DNA of 64,000 nt, from positions 186,001-250,000 of the forward strand of contig OZ237742.1 of assembly GCA_965178125.1 (NCBI GenBank). Direction: 5' to 3'. The stretch comes from Bilabrum cf. latius. Its lineage: Eukaryota > Bigyra: Bicosoecida > Bigyra > Bicosoecida. Position 1 is the stretch's first letter. The number at the start of each line of letters is the position of its first letter. The notes under the pieces are model-generated. The model did no database searches. It saw nothing but the letters and a program-made list of their open reading frames with translations, and was not told the DNA's origin. Both the position numbers and the translations under genes were made by a program. Shown here piece after piece: positions 44,978 to 55,399 of the stretch.

Positions 44978-47900
44978 ATGGAAGGAGATGAGCCTAGCAG
45001 CGCCTAGCTGGTGCTAGAGTACATTGCATCAGTTGGGTGGCGTCAGAGGCTGGAACTTGTCGAATGCTTGCATGACAACGCGGGCAGCGGCAACAGCCAA
45101 GAATCGAGCGCATTGCCTGGGATGGATGCGTCTGTTCGACTCGACTTGTCCCCGTCATCCCCCCAAATTTGGATGGTGATTACAAATATGATATGCGCCG
45201 AAAAGAACGTCGCTGTTCTCGCTGCAATAGTTAAGCTTGCGAGACGAATCGCTGAATCCGACCCGAAAGCTACTGGTCTGTGGAACAGAGCTTCCTCACA
45301 GCATTTGGGGCTAATCCTGCAACCCTCGACCCTCCTCCCTCTAATCAAGAACAATACATTTATGCGACGGGGGTCAGGAGATGCAGTGCAAGATCTGATT
45401 CAGCTCGTGGGGCACGTCTGGGCTGCCGCCATCCACGGGCTCGGGGGTCGGAGCGGCGGGGGGATCGCGAAGCTTCTCATGCAAGCGCTGCTCACGTCGG
45501 ATTCCAGAACCATCAACAAATTTGGTAGGACTGGCAAGCTGACAGCTGTACGAGACAGCTCGGGACGCGCATTTTTTCCTTGTGCCGCGGCGTGCTGCGC
45601 TTTGGTTCTGGGCCGCTCCGGCAACTCCCACCTGCTGTCGGCATGGCTCCCCGGCCTGCGGAAGGCGATCGCCGCCGCCCTCTCCTCTCGCCTCTTTGAT
45701 CCGGAGCTCACAGTGGCCGCCTCAATCTGCAGGGGAGCCCTGATTCTGGGTGAGACTGGGGAGGGCGGCGGCGGCGGAGCAGGTGCTTCTGGTGCGAGCA
45801 AGCCAAGCAAGAGCGGGGGCGCGGGGGCCGCTGGCGATCGCCCTGCAGTAGGCCTTGCCTCCATTGACCGCTGCGTGGCCGGTGGTATTCTGAGGACCGT
45901 GCTTACTGGTCACGACCCGAGCTCGCCACCAGCAGGCGGCTCCACGCTTCACTTCGTGTTGGCAGCGACCGCCGGACTCAGCACCGAGGAGAGGTCAGCG
46001 CCCGATGGCCCCGCTGCTGGCTCCAGCACCCAGGCCGGCTCTGACTCCCTCCCCCTGTCCCTGCCTTTGCCTTTGCCTGCCCTGGAGCCGCCCCTCGAGG
46101 AGGACGAGAGAGACGCGAGCATGGACCCAGCCGATGCCCGCATGGCGTATCCCGCAGCAGTCGCCGGTGGGACGCGGGCCGGCGGGGCGCGGGCCGGCGG
46201 GTGGATGCACGTCGGGAGTGCACCATGGGCCGCGGTCCGTTCTAAGATGCCTTGCGTCGCAGCTCTGGTGACGTTGTATGCCTCGGAGGAGCACAGGAGG
46301 CTGCTGCGCGAGGCGTGGGAGCTGAGGCTCTTCCAACAGCGGGCGCAAGGTATTTGCAGATCGGATGGGCTGGCTGCGGGCAAGGCTGGCGCAGGGTATG
46401 CAGGTGCAGGGCATGCAGGTGCAGGGCATGCAGGTGCAGGCTCCTCTGCCCGGGCACGGGACCATGCCCCTTCTCTCTCCTCCTTCCTGCAAGACTCCCG
46501 GGGCGATGCTGCGCTGCCTCAAGGCCAGGAAAACCAGAGATCGCCGCCCAGGAGCCCCCCGCTGCGGGCCAGGAGCGGCCGGCTGGCCTCTTCTCCCCCC
46601 CACGGGGGTGTGCAGGCGCAGGGGCGGGCCACCAGGGGGGGCGCTGTGGCCCCGCGGCCGGCCCGGCTGGCGAGGAGACAGGCACCGCGGCAGCCATCGC
46701 ACCCCTCGCGTGGGGTGGCGATGGATGAACCGGACGCCCCTCAATTCGACAAGGAAGAAGACGACGACGATGAACCGCTGAGCTCAGCCGAGTGGGCGGC
46801 TCGACTGACCGTGGACAGGGCCATCGAGGTCCTATCCGTTGACTTCGCCGAGGACGAGGCCCTGCAGCACCTGGTCCGAGTGGCCGCCCCAGTAGCGAGG
46901 AGCGAGGCGGAGGAGGTGGCTGCACTGCACGGCGGTGTGCTCTCCAACAGAGCGATGGAGGCCATTTCCCAGGGCACGCGAGCGGAGGCACTCGCCCGAG
47001 GTGCTGGTGACCCTGCCGGCACGGTGGGCGTGGCAAGTAGGCACGGCCAGGACCAGGGCCAGGACCAGGGCCACGGACAGGAAGGGGGCGCGGAGGCTGT
47101 CGCTGTAGATGACGCGGATGACCTGATCACGCGGGCGATGGGGTACGACCACAGAGGCCACGTGGTCTCAGAGATGGACGAGGGCTTCGCTGACTTTGCG
47201 CTGCGGGGCTGGCCAGCCGACGCGCCCAACGCTTGGTCCCAGCGGCGCATGATGCAGCGGCGCGTGTTCAAGCTGGCGGGGCTGCTCGCCGCCGTCACGG
47301 AGCGGCTGGAGCGGCTTACTCTGGCCATGGCGGCGGCGAAAAGGAAAGCCGCATCCGGGTCTCACGGCGGCATCGGGGCTGCGTCCGGGGCAGGGGCCGA
47401 CGGCCCCGGTGCGGCGGTGCCAGACGAAGCGCAATCCTAGGCCCTCGCCTCCCTCAGGACCCCGTTCACGAAGGGTCGCCCCGCCTTCTTGGCCTTGCTG
47501 CGGTCGTGCGTGTCCAAGTCTACCAGCAGCGTGGCGGTGAAGCGGGCGGCCCTGCAGACATTCTATGCTCTCCTGTGCTCCCCGGTGGCGGTGAGCAAGG
47601 GCGAGCTGGCCGCGCTCGCCACCCCGGTTGTGGTGGATGCCGCGGCGGACGGTGCGTCCAGCCTGAACGAGCCCATCCTGCGGTGCCTCCTCGCCGCTGC
47701 GGCGCCCTCACGGCTGGGGCCAAGCGCCGTCCTGCGGATCGCATCCACGGGCATCGACGGCGCAGTGGTCACCAGGGCCGGGCGCAGGCAGCTGGGCTCG
47801 TTGGGCGCGCAACCCCCGAACAGGCAGTTCCGCTCGATCGAATTCTGCCGCGTGCTACTTGAGCGTGCGAGCGGCCGAACCATCCACCCCGTGGTGCGCC

Positions 47901-49591
47901 GGCGCCTTGTGGAGGCGCTGGTTGCAGCGCTGCAGTCGAGGAGCGCGGCGGTGCGTGACCTCGCCGCCGGCTGCCTGAGCGAGGCCCTGGATCTGTCCGA
48001 GACCGAGGGCGACGACGTGGAGCTGTCCAAGCTCATGCGGGGCGTGGATCTTCTCAAAGCGGCGAGCCTCGCGGGCAAGGCCCCTGCCAGCATGCGCGGG
48101 CACGAGGCCGTCGGCCCGATGGGTGGGGCTCGGCATGAGGGCGCCGAGGGCGAGTCGCCTTTTTTGGGCAGGAACGCGATGCCCAGGAGCGTGCGGGCGG
48201 CGGGGCTCAGCGTCGCAAAGCTGGGCAGGGTAGCAGAGGGCGTGGCGCAGGTAACGCTCGGCGTACCGAGGCTGCCTTCGCTTCGGCGTCTGGCTGAGAG
48301 AAGGCTGCAGGAGCTGCTGATGAGCTCGGGGGATGGCACTGCCGGGATGAGCGGCACAGGGGAGGTGACCGATGTCCGGAATCAGACACAGGGGGGTAGT
48401 GTTGCGCGTGCTGGCAGTGCGGATGCTGGCGGTGCGAATGCTACTGCTGCTAGTGCAGCCGCCGCTGCACACCGGGATACGGAGGGAAACGAAGGAGAAG
48501 AAGAAGACGCCGGTGCCATCGTGCGGGTGCGCCGGCTGCTGGGCCAGATCTCCCGGATTGGTGTGCTGCAGCAGAGGGCGGGAGGGGCGGACGAAGAGGA
48601 TCTGTGGAACGCCATCTACCTGCTTGAAGCCGCAATGACGTTCAAGGCCTACCGGCTGCAGGTGAGCTGCGTGCTGTTCCTCAAGGCCCACTCGCGCGCG
48701 CTCATTCGGAACCGGGTCTTGTCCTAGGCGCCGAAGGAGGTCGTGGATCTGCTGCGGAGGCACAACATCCCGTCCAAGGCCAGCTCGCAGTCTGTGCGCG
48801 ACTTCAGACGGGCCATGGTGCGGGCAGCGCAGGGCGAGCTGGCAGTGGGCACCTTCGTGAGGTCGGTCAAGCAGATGTGGCCCGTCGCGAGGACTCGGCC
48901 GAGGCTGGCCAAGTTCCTCTGCTCGTCGTGGAGACAGGTGCTGGATGCTGCGGGCCAGAGGCTGGCTGCCAGTGGTGCTGGCCGACAGGGCACGGGCGAT
49001 GAGCCGCAGGATGACGATGACGATGACGATGAGGATGTCGAGAGGGCGGTGCAGTCAGGCAGCGGAGCAGGAGCATCTGCCGGGGGTGCTGCTTCATCAC
49101 CACCTGCAGCAGGAGCAGCGAGAGCATCATCCCCATTCTCCTCCTCATCTCCTGCCGGTAGTGATACTGCTCCACCGCCGGTGCCTGGAGCGCTGCCTTT
49201 GGATGCGAGGCACGTCCCCCTCGGTCTACTGCAGGCCGCCATGGAAATCAGCGACCAGTGGAGGCCCGCTCCTACTACTACTAGTGCGGCAGACACTGGC
49301 AGCGGGGAGGGCGGAGCAAAAGAGGGCAGGAGACTCGCCGGTGGGATGTTGAGGCTGTCAGCAGACGACCGGATGCAGCTGCTGGCTGCCTGGGCTGCTC
49401 CGGTGGAGGAGGGTCGCGCCGGGGTGTTTCTCGATGAAATAGTCATGCGTACGCTGCTGGCAAAGCGAGTGAGGCTGCAAGAGGTGTCTCTGCAGGTACT
49501 CAAGGCGGTGCGCATGCAAGCTCCTACGGTGTTTGCGCTGCTGGACGCGAAGGGTGTGTTTGATCGGCTGTGGGGGCAGTTGCTGAAATGA
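44978..49591 (+). CDS. Large helical-repeat (HEAT/ARM-like) protein of unknown function
   Basis: One frame of 1537 residues from ATG 44978 to TGA 49589; TAG at 45005, 47438 and 48725 are Gln. It has no recognised domain. The helical segments ('IVKLARRIAESDPKATGLW', 'AVKRAALQTFYALLCSPV', 'RRRLVEALVAALQSRSAAVR', 'VRDFRRAMVRAAQGELAVGT') have the alternating hydrophobic pattern of HEAT/ARM scaffolds, interrupted by Ser/Gly/Ala-rich and acidic low-complexity loops. A short 18-base repeat near 46390-46440 gives Ala-Gly-His units. It may be a scaffold or adaptor, but no specific family is claimed. No introns were needed. It converges on the ammonium transporter gene. Confidence 0.65.
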
Positions 49592-49884
49592 GTCTGATAC
49601 TACATGACTGGATGTGGCAAGGCCTTTGGTGTCGCAGGCAATCTCAAGAAGCACATCAAAATAATGTATCAAGAACGCACACAGGCAGTCCCTGTGGGAC
49701 GGGGCTGCGTCTAAGTCGAGACGAGAGTCTGCAACTTGGAGGGGCCCCTGTCTACCAAGGGTACGCCCGTGAGATCCGGATTCTGGATTCCGGATAGTGC
49801 CTGTGTGGTATCATGGTAGCTGAAATCGCAATTGTGCTGTGTCACTTGTGCACAGCCACGAGTACTCCACAGGCCGACTCCCAA
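49592..49884. other. Short intergenic gap between convergent genes
   Basis: Shared 3' flank of the helical-repeat gene and the ammonium transporter gene. No gene or structured element seen. Confidence 0.5.
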
Positions 49885-52831
49885 TCACGCTGGATGGACC
49901 TTTCTGGTGCCCCCAACAGGGAGAACTCCGACCGACTTGGCGCGTCCCACTGTAGATGCATGGTTGTCACTATCCTCACCGGCACTTTTGGAATGATAGG
50001 CACGTGTCCTCGTGGATTGAGAGGACTGGAGCTGTCCTCCTCTCGGAGACAAGCCGCCAGCAGGTTCGCCGTCGTCCATTCTATGTGTTGTATCCATCCC
50101 CCCGGGCCCCTCCGGTAGAGCGTGCTGCTACTCATCATCGTGTCCAGTCTTTGAGCGCTACCCAGCTGCCTCTTTTGCCGCCTCTGCTGCAATGCGGCTG
50201 TTTCTGCTCCGCATCCTCACACTCTGCTGCAGCTGCTTGGCCATCTGGTCGTCCTGCACCACACGGGCGTCCGCGTACATCTCGACCTCGTGCATCCTGC
50301 GCACCGCAGGAGCCGGCCGGACCCTGCCCCTACCACGCCCTCTCCCCCCATCACGACCACGTCCTCGTCCTCGTCCGCGCCCTCTCCACCCCGGGGCATG
50401 CCTGCCACCCGAAGCGCCGATCGCCCCTTGTGTCCCCTCCTTAGCCACCCTCGCCTCTGCCACCACAGGGCCCCCGAGTGGGTACTGGTGATCCCCGCGG
50501 TACTGCCCTCCGCGGGAGCCCACGCTCGTCACGTTCCGAGAGAACTCTCCCGGCCACTTCTGCCCTGCGCCGCGGCTGTGCTGCCTCAGGAGTCGCCCCC
50601 GGAGCCTCGCCCTCTGCTTGGCCTTGAACGCCTGCTGCGCGAGGGCAAACTGCAGGGCAGTGGTGGCTCCGGGCGCGATCACAAAGGACGGGGGCTTAAC
50701 CATCATCCGGCTGCGGTGATGCGTTGCTGCGCCAGCCTAACTCCCTTGCGTCGGTCTTGCCGCCATCTCTGGGTTGGACGCGGCTCGAAACAGCGGGGCT
50801 GCGCCTTCGCCAGCCTGATCTGCTGGACCCCCCGCATCCTTGGTTCTCCCCTTTTCGCCTGCATCGCCATCGTCGCTCTCTTCTCCTTCTTCGTCCACGC
50901 TCTCGAGCCGCATGCTGCCAGTCAGCGACCGAAGGGACGCCCCTCTGGTGCGCGGCATACTGCCGGACTACCCCTCGGGAACTGGAGTGGCCCGCAGCAA
51001 GTTCCGCAGGGAGCCCATCATGCTGAATCCTGGCAGTGCTGCCATGGAGGCGGAGGCTGACCGTGGGAGGTACCTCCCTTCGCCTGTTCCTTTTGAGGAC
51101 ATGCCTCCTCCTTCTTCCCCTTGCCCCTTCGACTCGGTTGGTGCTGCTCCTGCCTTCGTGTCGGCACTTCCACTCCACTCTCGTCCTTCCTCATCGTCAT
51201 AGTAATCGTAATCGTAGTCCTCCTATTCCCCTCCCCACCCATCCCCATCCATGTCTCCCGCATCAAAGTCCGTCTCATCGAAGAGCTTCACCAGGGCCAT
51301 CCCGTGCTCCACCTCGTCTAGCCCGATCCTCTCGTCCTCCTCGGGCACGCGGATGCCACCGCAGCACCAATCCCAGCTACCGAACGATACAAGCCCGACG
51401 AGCACAGCAAACGCGGTAACCACACCGACGGTAGCCAGCTGCGCCCCGATTAGATCGAGCTTCCCCGTGCGCAGGAGACCTGCCTCAGGGCCGAGCAGCC
51501 CAGCCAGCAGCAGGCCCACCGCCCCGACGCCTCCGTGGAGCCCAGAGGCCTGCGCGGGGTCGTCAACGCCCAGATGCACGAGCATCTCGCCGAAGAAGAT
51601 CGCAGCGGGTCCTCCGATGCACCCGCACAGGAAGGCCTCCCACGCGTCAAACAGATCAGCCCCCGCTGTAATGGCCACTAGACCTCCCAGCGTGCCTCCC
51701 GCGAGATCCACCACGTCTAGGGTCGTGTTCCCTGACTTCCAGTAGCCGTACACGATGGAGGCGACCACGCCGCCACCCGCCCCGAGGGCCGTGTTCATGG
51801 CGACTTTGCCTGCGAGGGAGGAGACCCCGTTGGAGATGCCCAGCGTGGAGCCGGCGTTGAAAGCGAGCCATCCGGCCAGAAGCAGGAAAGTTCCGAATAA
51901 TACGTTTGTACTAGACGAGCGGGTGGGCCAGTAGCGCCTGTCCTTGCCGGTGCCCGTGAACACCCCGATGCGCGGGCCGAGCATCACTGTACCGACTAAT
52001 CCTTGAATCCCCCCCACCATATGCACGGCCGAGCATCCTGCAAGGTCGTGGGCTCCGAGCGAGTTGAGGAAACCGTCTTCGTGCCAGATCCACCGGGCTG
52101 CGAGAGGGTATGCGAGCCCTGTGCTCACGAAGGCGATCCAGAGGTACGCCTTGAACACCAAACGCTCGGCCACAGACCCGCTAATTATGGTCGTGCTTGT
52201 TGCCGCGAACGCGAATCCAAAAACCCACAACGGATAGTCGGCGCCCCCGAGCTTGAGAGCGAACATGTCTGCGGGATCAAACCCGATAAAGCCGGACACT
52301 GGGCCGCCCGATGCGCTCTGAAGCGTCCACCCAAAGCACAAGAAGGCTGCAGCACTGATGCCAATGTCGGCTGCGTTCTTCGATATGACATTACCAGATG
52401 AACGCATCTGCGTGTCAAAATGGGGTGTACAGTAGAAGCGCTTGGTACAAGTCAGCGAGCATCCCGCAGTGGCAGTAGAAGCTCACCGACACCAATCCTG
52501 ACTCGAGCATGGCAAATCCTGATTGCATCTGCGCGCTAATCTTGATCATACTGGGGTGCAAGTTGACGTCAGTGAATGCAGAGCGCAGCAAGTCAAGACC
52601 ACAACAAGCAACGTGCGGCCTCACACACAGAACTACAAAGGCGCATGCAAGCATCCACCCGACGTCAGAATCAATGTTTGATTGTAGGATATCCGCATGA
52701 GCTTGCTGCACCTCATCTTCGAGCTTGTGTATGTACTTCGCTACAGTGTCATTGGCGTTGAACTGGCCACCAATCAGGCCTTCGATGGTATGCAGTCGAT
52801 GGTCAAGTGCGTCAATTTGTGACTGTGACAT
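49885..52831 (-). CDS. AMT: AMT/Mep/Rh-family ammonium transporter with long C-terminal tail
   Basis: Model complement(join(49885..52407, 52487..52528, 52625..52831)), 923 residues, TGA. Two introns (79 and 96 bases) have GTGAG donors and CGCAG acceptors, flanking a 14-residue mini-exon (MQSGFAMLESGLVS) that completes the first membrane helix. Family hallmarks: 'KNAADIG', 'GWLAFNAGST', signature 'DLAGCSAVHMVGGIQGLVG' with the first pore His, and 'DDPAQASGLHGGVGAVG' with the second. The N-terminus is a ~50-residue coiled-coil-like segment before helix 1. After the core (~480 residues) a ~440-residue acidic then Arg-Gly-rich tail, interrupted only by TAG-Gln codons, runs to TGA. It imports ammonium at the plasma membrane. 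A retrotransposon lies 65 bases upstream of the ATG. Confidence 0.88.
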
Positions 52832-52895
52832 TTAACTTGATACAAGAGTGCAGACTTGCAGCAAACAATGCTGGCGAGTCGAGCTCGGGAGGAGC

Positions 52896-53053
52896 TCATG
52901 ATTCAATGGCACCCCTACTGACGAATACAGAGCATCCATGTACAGTGATGTTTGGGCCGATAGTGGTATACTGATCGGATCAATTCCGAGTACGAGCTGA
53001 GCGAGACCAGCGCTCTCACTTAGGGGAATTCAGAAGAAGATAAAGGAAATAAT
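52896..53053 (+). repeat. Split direct repeat A1 (158 bp)
   Basis: Left end of the YR retrotransposon, identical by eye to 59222-59379. It begins TCATGATTCAATGG and ends just at the first gag ATG. Confidence 0.95.
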
Positions 53054-55240
53054 GCTCAGCCAGCAGAGTGCGCAATGGAAGCAAAGCAGGGCGATCGTGG
53101 CGCGAATGACCACTCGTATGGCCCCGACGGTGAGGCGGAGGGTGAACGCTGTGGGTGGTGTTTTCGATGTGTTTCAAGGTATGGCTGTTGAACACATGTC
53201 GAGCTTCTCGGAGCCTGTCGTACGCGAGGCTGTGAACATGCTAAACAAAGAAGGGGCAGATGCGCAGCGGGCTCTGTTGGGCAGCTGCGTACGCGGCCAC
53301 ACGCCGGTCGCTTCCCTGGGCGCAGCGGCTGCCGTTATGGGCGTGTTCAAACCGACCACGACGCCAGACGTGGAATCGGGCCTGCGTAGCGCTCTGGAGG
53401 CGGCAGCAGGGTTCTCAAAGGACGATCTGATGCCCGAGGACCATGTTCGTCGGCGAGCGCGGCGACGGGTGGAAACTCAGGCCAAGATGCGACGGGCAGC
53501 AATGGGGTGCCCCCACTCTGGGGAGCACCGGTGATCCCGGTACCATCCGGGGCATCAACAACAGCACCATTCACGGGGTCAAGGCCTGAACGTGTAGCCG
53601 GGGGGCCGATGGGAGCGCACTCACTGGGCCGGGGCATCATGGACGGTGGCGGGTTTGGGTGGAAACTGCCTGCCCCAAGCGGGGGGGCCGGTGCAGGGGC
53701 GACTGCTACCTCAGGCCATCCGCCGAGCGAGCTGGGCCTCTTTGATTTTGGGGGCGGATTCAGCCATGGTGGAGTGACTGCGGCCGATGCTGGGGCGGGT
53801 GGCAAACCAGCGGGAGGTCCAACGGCAAGCCGCGGTGCCAGCGCGGTGTTTGGGGCACAGGCGTCGATGGGCACCATCTCGGGCGCAACGCTGGGAAAAA
53901 GGGGGAGAGCGGAAGAGGGGGGGGAAGCACAAGCTCCCTGGGAGGCCATTGTGGCGGATTCGGAACGTCGCACCAAGGCGGCAAGGCGCGAGCAAGAGGT
54001 CGAGGGAGCATCCGCGGGAGCAGGAGAGGCGACCGCGAGTGACGCGATCGACAAGCGAATTCAACAGGCGGTTGCGGCCATGGCATCGGGTGAGCCCAAT
54101 GGTACGTTGTAGTTGCTCCGTGCCCTTGCGCTTGAGTTAAATGCCCGGCCCGAGCACTCCACCCAGGCGATTAAGTCGTCAGCCGGCGCCTGCAAGAAGT
54201 CACCATACCAGGGCCAGGTCGGAGCAGACGATGGAGACGGCGCCAAGGAAGTGCATAATTCCATTCCCACGGCGAAGGGAGTTGACTCTTTGTTCTACGA
54301 CACCGTACGGTCTTAGGAGGTGCTTCAATTTAGGGACAGTGCACGGTATTTGGCCGAACTCGGGGAGGAAGGCGAGAGAGCTAAGGACTTGGCCTCAGTG
54401 GCGCTGACGAGTGCGGACAAGGCAAAGATTTCGTTGCTTCGGATTGAACGCCCCGCGCAGATAATGTTCGCTTCTATGGCGAGTGCGGCTGGTTTTCGCC
54501 GGGAGTCAGGATCTGGCCGCAGCTTTCATGTGGCACCGGTGCTGGAGGAGGCGGGTGATTTGCTCATGCCGGACGGGATCAGGCAATTTGCGAGTAAGTG
54601 CGGGTAGCACGTGTTGTCGGGAGTGGCAGAACTGGAACAAGGCAACATTTTTCGATTACCCACGATATTGACCAGATCGGTGTGTGGGGCGCTCGAGTGG
54701 GTCGTGGCAGGGAGCACGTCGTTGCTGAAGGTGGTTATCAAACTTGCGACACTGCTGCACCAGGATAAGCATGCGGAAGCCAGGGCAGTAATGAGCAAGC
54801 TTCACGAGGCGTTGGAGATTGCAGTGCGAAGAATGTTCTTGGGCTTAGGGATGGTCCTTCATGCGGCAGCAGTCCGCACGGCAGGTTGAGGCAACGGGGA
54901 CACAGCCAATACGGGTCAGCATTTCGTGTTAGCAACTGCTCTGCGCATGATTTTGATACATAGGGTGGCACCAGTGGGGAGAATGGATACTCCTGCGGTG
55001 CTTCGACTGTGGTAGTTGCGGAGCGAGAACGAGACCCCGCTGCGGATGACGCAGACTCAGGTGGGGCCCACGTGGGAATTACTGGGACTGAATCCGGCAG
55101 GCAACCATAGCGCTATGGCGTGGGAGGATGTGACAGCCGCGATAGACAAGTCAGCATTGGAGCGAGCAAAGCGGGTGGCAAAGGAGCATGGGGCCGCAGC
55201 TGGAGGAGCGGGGGCAGCGGCAAAACGGTAGTCAGCGAAG

Positions 55241-55271
<31 letters not shown>

Positions 55272-55399
55272 CGAGTGCGGGTGGACAAGAGTCGCAGCAG
55301 GAGTCAGAGCGCCACAAAGGGACGACATCGGGGCCCAAAACGTAGGCGGAGCACCGTACCTCCCCAAGACGAAGTGGCCGACTAGCGGGGAATGGGTGA
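53052..55399 (+). CDS. Gag-like ORF of the YR retrotransposon, with one frame change and one internal TGA
   Basis: The first part (53052-53534, 160 codons, 'AVEHMSSFSEPVVREAVNML') is in one frame. From about 53510 the coherent frame is the -1 one ('HPPSELGLFDFGGGFSHGG'), which runs through TAG-Gln codons to TGA 54887. After it the same frame continues with sensible protein ('NTGQHFVLATALRMILI', 'TQTQVGPTWELLGLNPAGNH') to TGA 55397. The frame change falls at a run of five C (53510-53514), so it may be a programmed -1 shift, an indel or an error. The TGA at 54887 may be a CGA-to-TGA mutation. The product would be the capsid-like protein. The end overlaps the pol start by 8 bases (ATGGGTGA). No zinc knuckle was seen. 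Confidence 0.65.
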
